Assembly (NCBI RefSeq): GCF_017876595.1
Contig: NZ_JAGIOG010000001.1
Coordinates: forward strand, 3,100,001-3,164,000
Origin: Aeromicrobium fastidiosum
GTDB lineage: Bacteria > Actinomycetota > Actinomycetes > Propionibacteriales > Nocardioidaceae
Direction: 5' to 3'
Length of the DNA: 64,000 nt
Positions 59,569-64,000 of this stretch are shown piece after piece (the first letter of the stretch is position 1; the number at the start of each line of letters is the position of its first letter). Position numbers and translations under genes: made by a program. The notes under the pieces were generated by a model. It did no database searches. It was given only the letters and a program-made list of their open reading frames with translations, and was not told the origin of the DNA.

Positions 59569-60450
59569 GTGCTCGCCAACTTCCTGATCGGACTGCGTGA
59601 GGGCCTCGAGGCCAGCCTCGTCGTCAGCATCCTGATCGCCTACCTGGTCAAGACCGACCGTCGCCACGACATCCGCTACATCTGGGGCGGCATCGCCGCG
59701 GCCGTGCTGCTCGTCGTCGCCACGTTCACCGCGATCAACATCGCGATCGGCTCGCTGCCGTTCCGCACCCAGGAGCTGGTCGGCGGCACCCTGTCGATCC
59801 TCGCGGCGGGCCTCGTGACGTGGATGATCTTCTGGATGCGTCGCACCGCTCGAGGGCTCAAGAAGGAGCTCGAGAGCGAGATGGCGACGGCCGTGACGCT
59901 CGGCCCGATCGCCGTCGCCGTCGTCGCGTTCCTGACGGTCGGCCGCGAGGGGCTCGAGACCGCGGCCATCATGTATGGCACCGTCGCCGACGCCTACACG
60001 CCGCGGCCGTTCCTGGGTGCGGCAGGCGGGCTGCTGATCGCGGTCGTGCTGGGCTACCTGATCTACCGGGGCGCGATCACGGTCAACCTGGGCAAGTTCT
60101 TCACCATCACGGGCTACCTGCTGATCGTCGTGGCCGCCGGCGTACTGGCCTACGGAATCTACGACCTCCAGGAGGCCGGCTTCCTGCCCCGCCTCACCGG
60201 AGACGTCGGAGCCATCTCCAACCTCGGCAACGCCGTCTTCGACATCTCCTCCACGATCCCGCCCGACAGCTGGTATGGCACGCTGCTCAAGGGCACCGTC
60301 AACTTCCAGCCCAACCCGTCGTGGCTCCAGCTGCTGGGCTGGGCCTGTTACCTGCTGCCCGTCCTGTGGCTCTACTCGCGCAAGCCCCGCACGGCCGTCG
60401 CCCCCGCAGCCCCCGCGACTCCTGCGACTCCGGTGGACGCGTCCCGCTGA
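59569..60450 (+). CDS. efeU: FTR1-family iron permease (EfeU-like)
   Basis: The 293-residue protein has about seven membrane helices and two R-E-G-L-E motifs (10-14 and 126-130) that carry iron in Ftr1/EfeU permeases. EfeU normally works with EfeO and EfeB, but neither follows here; the next gene is a serine hydrolase. A low-complexity Ala/Pro/Thr tail ends the protein. The GTG start has weak upstream pairing. Confidence 0.88.
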   Translation: MLANFLIGLREGLEASLVVSILIAYLVKTDRRHDIRYIWGGIAAAVLLVVATFTAINIAIGSLPFRTQELVGGTLSILAAGLVTWMIFWMRRTARGLKKELESEMATAVTLGPIAVAVVAFLTVGREGLETAAIMYGTVADAYTPRPFLGAAGGLLIAVVLGYLIYRGAITVNLGKFFTITGYLLIVVAAGVLAYGIYDLQEAGFLPRLTGDVGAISNLGNAVFDISSTIPPDSWYGTLLKGTVNFQPNPSWLQLLGWACYLLPVLWLYSRKPRTAVAPAAPATPATPVDASR

Positions 60451-60476
60451 TTGACCACCCGGACTACCGTGATCGC

Positions 60477-61640
60477 ATGACGACGGCAGCCGGGACGTTC
60501 GACGCCCGCTTCGCTCCCCTGGCCGACCTGCTGCACCAGAACGTGCGCGACGGCGTGGAGCGCGGCGCGAGCCTGTGCATCGTCCGGGACGGTGAGGTGC
60601 TGGTCGACATCTGGGACGGCTGGTCCGACCTGGAGTCGACCGTGCCGTGGGAGCGCGACACGCTCGTGCCGGTGTGGTCGATCACGAAGGTCATGACCAA
60701 CCTCGCCGCGCTCGTCGCGGTCGACCGCGGCCTGATCGACCTCGACGAACCGGTCGCGGCTTACTGGCCCGAGTTCGCCGCCGCCGACAAGCAGGACGTC
60801 ACGGTCGGTCAGCTGCTGGGTCACACCTCGGGCGTCTCGGGCTGGGCCCAGCCCGTGACGATCGACGATCTCTACGACTGGGACGTCGCGACCGCCAAGC
60901 TCGCCGCCCAGCCGCCGTGGTGGACGCCGGGCACGGCCTCGGGCTACCACCTGCTGAACCAGGGGCATCTCGTCGGCGAGGTCGTCCGACGCGCCACCGG
61001 GTCGTCGTTGGGCACGTGGTTCGCCACCGAGGTCGCCGCTCCCCTCGGGGCCGACTTCCACATCGGCCTCGACGCGTCCGACGACCACCGGGTCTCTCCG
61101 CTGACGTCGCCCCGCCCGCCTCAGGTCGAGCCGTTCGACGACCCCGACGACGTCGCGCTGCGCACGCTGACCGGCCCCTTCCTGCGGGCGTCCGAGTGCA
61201 ACACCGAGCGGTGGCGGCGCGCTGAGATCCCTGCGGCCAACGGCCACGGGAACGCCCGATCGATCGCCCGTGTCCAGTCGGTCGTGTCGCACGGCGGCGA
61301 GCTCGACGGCGTGCGGCTGCTGTCGCCGGAGACGCTCGAGCGCATCTTCGAGGTGCGCGCGAGCGGGGTTGATCGTGTCCTCGGCCTTCCGCTGACGTTC
61401 GGCACGGGCTGGGCGCTGCCCGACGAGCACTCGATGCCGTCGGTGCGCGCCGGGCGTCGGTGCTTCTGGGGCGGGCTCGGCGGCTCCGTCGTCGTCAACG
61501 ACGTCGAGCAGCGCCTCACGATCGCGTACGCCATGAACCGGATGGTCATGGAGCACTCGCCCGGCACCCGCACGATCCGCCCGTGCGGCGACTCCCGCTT
61601 CGACGGGTACGCCGCCGTGATCGACGAGGTCCTCTCATGA
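60477..61640 (+). CDS. Beta-lactamase-fold serine hydrolase (class C/EstB-like)
   Basis: The 387-residue protein has the nucleophile motif S68-I-T-K71, L-L-G-H-T-S-G-V-S-G-W and S-G-Y-H-L-L-N-Q for the Tyr motif. The late F-W-G-G-L-G-G-S replaces the K-T-G triad. This is the pattern of esterases and peptidases of family VIII rather than true beta-lactamases. There is no signal peptide, so it is cytoplasmic. It lies 26 bp after efeU. Confidence 0.85.
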   Translation: MTTAAGTFDARFAPLADLLHQNVRDGVERGASLCIVRDGEVLVDIWDGWSDLESTVPWERDTLVPVWSITKVMTNLAALVAVDRGLIDLDEPVAAYWPEFAAADKQDVTVGQLLGHTSGVSGWAQPVTIDDLYDWDVATAKLAAQPPWWTPGTASGYHLLNQGHLVGEVVRRATGSSLGTWFATEVAAPLGADFHIGLDASDDHRVSPLTSPRPPQVEPFDDPDDVALRTLTGPFLRASECNTERWRRAEIPAANGHGNARSIARVQSVVSHGGELDGVRLLSPETLERIFEVRASGVDRVLGLPLTFGTGWALPDEHSMPSVRAGRRCFWGGLGGSVVVNDVEQRLTIAYAMNRMVMEHSPGTRTIRPCGDSRFDGYAAVIDEVLS

Positions 61641-61653
61641 CGGAGGTGACCGC

Positions 61654-62244
61654 ATGACCGAGTTCAAGAAGCCGTCGCTGCCGGGATCGGCGCTGTTCGA
61701 GGCGCAGGCCTCGGGCGACGACCCGGCCGAGCTGACTGCCGCTGGGCACCGCATCGCCACCTTGCTCGTGCGCGGTCCCCGCAACGACGACGACCAAGGC
61801 CTCATCGACCGCGTGCTGCACCTGGCCGACGACGAGGGGCTCGGGGCGATCGCCGACCTGTGGTCGCGTGCACCCGCCGACAGCCTGCCCGGTGCGCTGT
61901 GGCGGCTCTACCTGCTGCGCACCTGGGTGCACCGCCAGCCCGACCAGGCGGCGCGCGAGTTCGCGGCGGGCAAGATCCACGCCCCCGTGCACGAGGTGCT
62001 GGCGGGCGTCGTCGACCCACCGGGCCCGGCCGAGGTCATCGCCCTGGTCGACACCGTGGTCCGGGGCATCGTGGCCCCCGACTTCGACGTCACGCTGGAC
62101 CGCGCAGCGGCGTTCGCGCACATCGTCGGCGTGGGTCGCTCCCAGCTCGACAGCGGCGATCCGCGCAGTGCTGCCAGGCTCGTCGACACCGCGGTGCACC
62201 TGCGTCGCGCGGCCGAGCTGGAGCGACTGTCCGAGCTGCAGTGA
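61654..62244 (+). CDS. Conserved actinobacterial protein of unknown function
   Basis: The 196-residue protein is helical and acidic, with L-W-R-L-Y-L-L-R-T-W-V in the middle and a C-terminal A-A-R-L-V-D-T-A-V-H-L-R-R-A-A-E-L-E. No catalytic motif is evident. It starts 13 bp after the hydrolase gene. No family name is assigned with confidence. Confidence 0.65.
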   Translation: MTEFKKPSLPGSALFEAQASGDDPAELTAAGHRIATLLVRGPRNDDDQGLIDRVLHLADDEGLGAIADLWSRAPADSLPGALWRLYLLRTWVHRQPDQAAREFAAGKIHAPVHEVLAGVVDPPGPAEVIALVDTVVRGIVAPDFDVTLDRAAAFAHIVGVGRSQLDSGDPRSAARLVDTAVHLRRAAELERLSELQ

Positions 62245-62285
62245 GGCTCGTCGACGTCCTGCCTTGTGTGGGCCGGATGCTCGGT

Positions 62286-62381
62286 TAGGCTGGAGGACGC
62301 GTCGGGCTGCGGTAGCCCCGGGTCCCACAATTAGCCGCTACGAGCGGCCATGCGCCGTGAGGCGCTTCCCAGCCCGACGCG
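62286..62381 (+). ncRNA. Candidate small structured RNA with its own promoter
   Basis: TTGTGT (62264-62269) and TAGGCT (62286-62291), 16 bp apart, could start an RNA near 62298. From there a 12-bp closing stem (CGCGTCGGGCTG at 62298-62309 and its complement at 62370-62381) encloses two perfect hairpins, CCGCT/AGCGG and GCGCC/GGCGC with a GTGA tetraloop. A single-stranded CCCACAATTAG segment also lies inside. No open frame fits. The fold resembles a compact multi-branch RNA; it was not matched to a known family. The rest of the 363-bp intergenic region holds a hairpin GGACCAT/ATGGTCC at 62415-62433 and no gene. Confidence 0.45.
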
Positions 62382-62607
62382 ACCCCTCCCGTTCGGTGTG
62401 CGCCGGATCCTCATGGACCATGCCGGATGGTCCGATTGGGTCATATGTCCAAGAACACCCGATGAACTCTGCCGATCCGCCACTTCTGGGCATCAGGGTC
62501 GTCTAGCGTGATGTCATCGGCCACGCGCCGACACCTCCGACCGGCGGACGATCCAGGGGCGCTCGCCGGTCGGCCCCTCCCTCAGGGAGGGCACCAGCGC
62601 CAGCCGC

Positions 62608-63576
62608 TCAGCGGGGCGCGAAGGTCGTGTACGACTGCGTCGGCGCGCCGATCGCGGCCAGGGCCGCGAGGTCGTCGGCCGAGGGCGTCCACGCGGCGGC
62701 AGCGACGTTCGCCTCGACCTGCTCGGGTCGGGTGACGCCCGCGATGACGCTGGCGACCGCCGGCTGGGCCGCGAGGCCGCCCATTGCGACGTCGAGCAGC
62801 GACGCCCCGCGCTCGTCCGCGAAGGCCTGCAGGGCCTCGATCCGGTCCCAGTCGGCACCGGCGAGGCGGGCCTGCTGCACCGACAGCCGCGTGCCCGCGG
62901 GTGCGGCCTCGCCGCGGCGGTACTTGCCCGTGAGCAGCCCGTAGGCCAGCGGGAAGTACGGCAGGATGCCGATGCCCAGCTCGAGGCAGGCCGGCACGAG
63001 CTCGACCTCGGCCAACCGGTTGTAGAGGCTGTACTCGTTCTGCGCCGTCACGAACGCGGCGTGCCCGCCCGTCCGCGAGCGCCAGTCGGCGTCCACGACC
63101 TGCCACGCCTGCAGATTGGACGAGCCGATGGCCCGGACCTTGCCCTCGACGACCAGCTCGGTCAGTGCACCGAGGGTCTCCTCGATCGGCGTCGAGGGAT
63201 CAGGGGTGTGCAGCTGGTAGAGGTCGATGTGGTCGGTGCCGAGACGGCGCAGGCTCGCCTCGACGGCAGTGCGGACGTACGCGGCCGTCCCCCGCCGTCC
63301 GCCGTCGTCGCCGTTGACGCCCTCCATGTCCATGCCGAACTTGGTGGCGATCACGACCTGGTCGCGGCGATCGCCGAGCGCCCGGCCGAGCAGCTCCTCG
63401 CTGCTGCCCTTGCCGTAGGTGTCGGCCGTGTCGAAGAACGTCACCCCGTGCTCGATCGCGGCGTCGACCACCGCCTTCGTCTGCTCGAGGTCGATGCGGC
63501 TGCCGAAGGCGTTGCAGCCGACGCCGACGGTGGGGACCTGGATGTCGCTGGATCCGAGCGTGCGAGGCGATGTCAT
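62608..63576 (-). CDS. Aldo/keto reductase
   Basis: The 322-residue NAD(P)H-dependent oxidoreductase has the AKR active-site segment F-F-D-T-A-D-T-Y-G, the catalytic Lys in V-I-A-T-K-F-G, I-D-L-Y-Q-L-H-T-P-D-P and the cofactor-binding S-V-I-A-G-V-T-R-P-E-Q. The physiological substrate is unknown. It is transcribed alone. Confidence 0.9.
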   Translation of the reverse strand: MTSPRTLGSSDIQVPTVGVGCNAFGSRIDLEQTKAVVDAAIEHGVTFFDTADTYGKGSSEELLGRALGDRRDQVVIATKFGMDMEGVNGDDGGRRGTAAYVRTAVEASLRRLGTDHIDLYQLHTPDPSTPIEETLGALTELVVEGKVRAIGSSNLQAWQVVDADWRSRTGGHAAFVTAQNEYSLYNRLAEVELVPACLELGIGILPYFPLAYGLLTGKYRRGEAAPAGTRLSVQQARLAGADWDRIEALQAFADERGASLLDVAMGGLAAQPAVASVIAGVTRPEQVEANVAAAAWTPSADDLAALAAIGAPTQSYTTFAPR

Positions 63577-63644
63577 GACCTCAGCCTAGGCAGCGCGGAC
63601 AGGCAGGCGAGCCCTGTGTCGCCGATCTCGCGTAGACTCCCCGG

Positions 63645-63986
63645 ATGCTCACGAGGACCGCGACGCGCAGATCTGCCGCCGTCCTGATGATGGCCCTGGT
63701 GGCCATGCTCCTCGTGGCCACGGGCGGCTCGGCCCGCGCCGCGCAGCCCCGCACCAGCGCCGGCACCGGGCAGGCCACCGCCGCGCCGCTGCACGGTCGC
63801 CAGGTCGCCGCCATCGCGCCCGCCGCCCACGAGCACGTCCAGATCCACGTCGACCTGGCGTCGACGCCTCCTGTCGACGGCGCTCCCGCGCCGGTCCGGG
63901 CCGTCGAGCGGACGACGGCTGCAAGCGTCTCCCACGTCGCGGCCGTCGAGATCACGGTCGACGGACGGGCACCGCCGGCGCGCTGA
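63645..63986 (+). CDS. Small secreted or membrane-anchored protein of unknown function
   Basis: The 113-residue frame starts with a basic N-terminus and a hydrophobic core (A-V-L-M-M-A-L-V-A-M-L-L-V-A) ending at A-R-A-A, a plausible Sec signal peptide. The mature part is Ala/Pro/His-rich, with few aromatics and no recognisable domain. Overlapping antisense frames lack a signal and are judged shadows. Confidence 0.5.
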   Translation: MLTRTATRRSAAVLMMALVAMLLVATGGSARAAQPRTSAGTGQATAAPLHGRQVAAIAPAAHEHVQIHVDLASTPPVDGAPAPVRAVERTTAASVSHVAAVEITVDGRAPPAR

Positions 63987-64000
63987 GCCCGCGCCCGCCC

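Noticed and set aside
60372..61556. 394-codon minus-strand frame opposite the serine hydrolase
   Set aside because: Antisense to a gene with clear S-x-x-K and other active-site motifs; Arg/Val/Asp-rich shadow composition.

Overview
The window is high-GC actinobacterial chromosome. Gene order (thrS-HIT-pgsA, pdxS-pdxT-yebC-ruvCAB-yajC-secD-secF, apt-rel), the hemE-hemY-chdC cluster, DUF3000 beside an RNase D, and frequent GTG starts point to Actinomycetota, probably a Nocardioidaceae/Aeromicrobium-like member of the Propionibacteriales. The genus is inferred from gene order and protein character only; no search was run.

Layout. 1-4370: the end of a nuclease-like gene, then an ISL3-type region. 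A truncated IS end (290-475) and an intact IS (2916-4285) flank a GlxA-type regulator and a small monooxygenase. Near-identical 8-bp flanks at the two outer ends suggest a composite transposon. A 22-bp tandem repeat follows, abutting the stop codon of rel. 4371-22289 (mostly minus strand): stringent response (rel), purine salvage (apt), Sec export (secD, secF, yajC), Holliday junction processing (ruvABC), yebC, PLP synthesis (pdxS, pdxT), an AurF-type diiron protein with a ferredoxin/ferredoxin reductase fusion, pgsA, a HIT protein and thrS. 22450-31487: secreted and lipid-anchored proteins, a thermonuclease, a cholesterol-oxidase-like GMC enzyme divergent from a TetR-BVMO-acetoacetate-decarboxylase-like operon, a DsbA-like protein, a secreted Ig-like protein and a membrane protein.

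31604-43198 is an integrated element of about 11.55 kb in the 3' end of a tRNA-Val(CAC) gene, bounded by perfect 44-bp repeats. It has an integrase, a small excisionase-like HTH protein, an HUH-type replication initiator, a multi-HTH protein, large terminase, portal, MuF-like protein, scaffold, major capsid, HNH endonuclease and several head-tail connector proteins. It has no recognisable major tail, tape-measure, tail-fibre or lysis gene. This is the architecture of a capsid-forming, tail-less phage satellite (like capsid-forming PICIs) and is the main find. It carries matched paired putative integrase arm sites at both ends, its own replacement tRNA end and terminator, and a convergent membrane/coiled-coil cargo gene.

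43284-63986 returns to chromosome: a PabC/IlvE-like aminotransferase, a tRNA-Gly/Cys/Val cluster, an EEP-family protein, a YihY protein and a degenerate aquaporin-like protein. Next is a sulfite/nitrite reductase operon with a cysteine-type leader peptide, a 53-residue zinc-ribbon protein and a sirohydrochlorin chelatase. Then come ribH, an AbrB-like membrane protein, PPK2, a RibD-like reductase, msrB, the coproporphyrin-dependent haem genes (hemE, hemY/cgoX, chdC), DUF3000 with RNase D, an EfeU-type iron permease, a serine hydrolase, a candidate structured RNA and an aldo/keto reductase.
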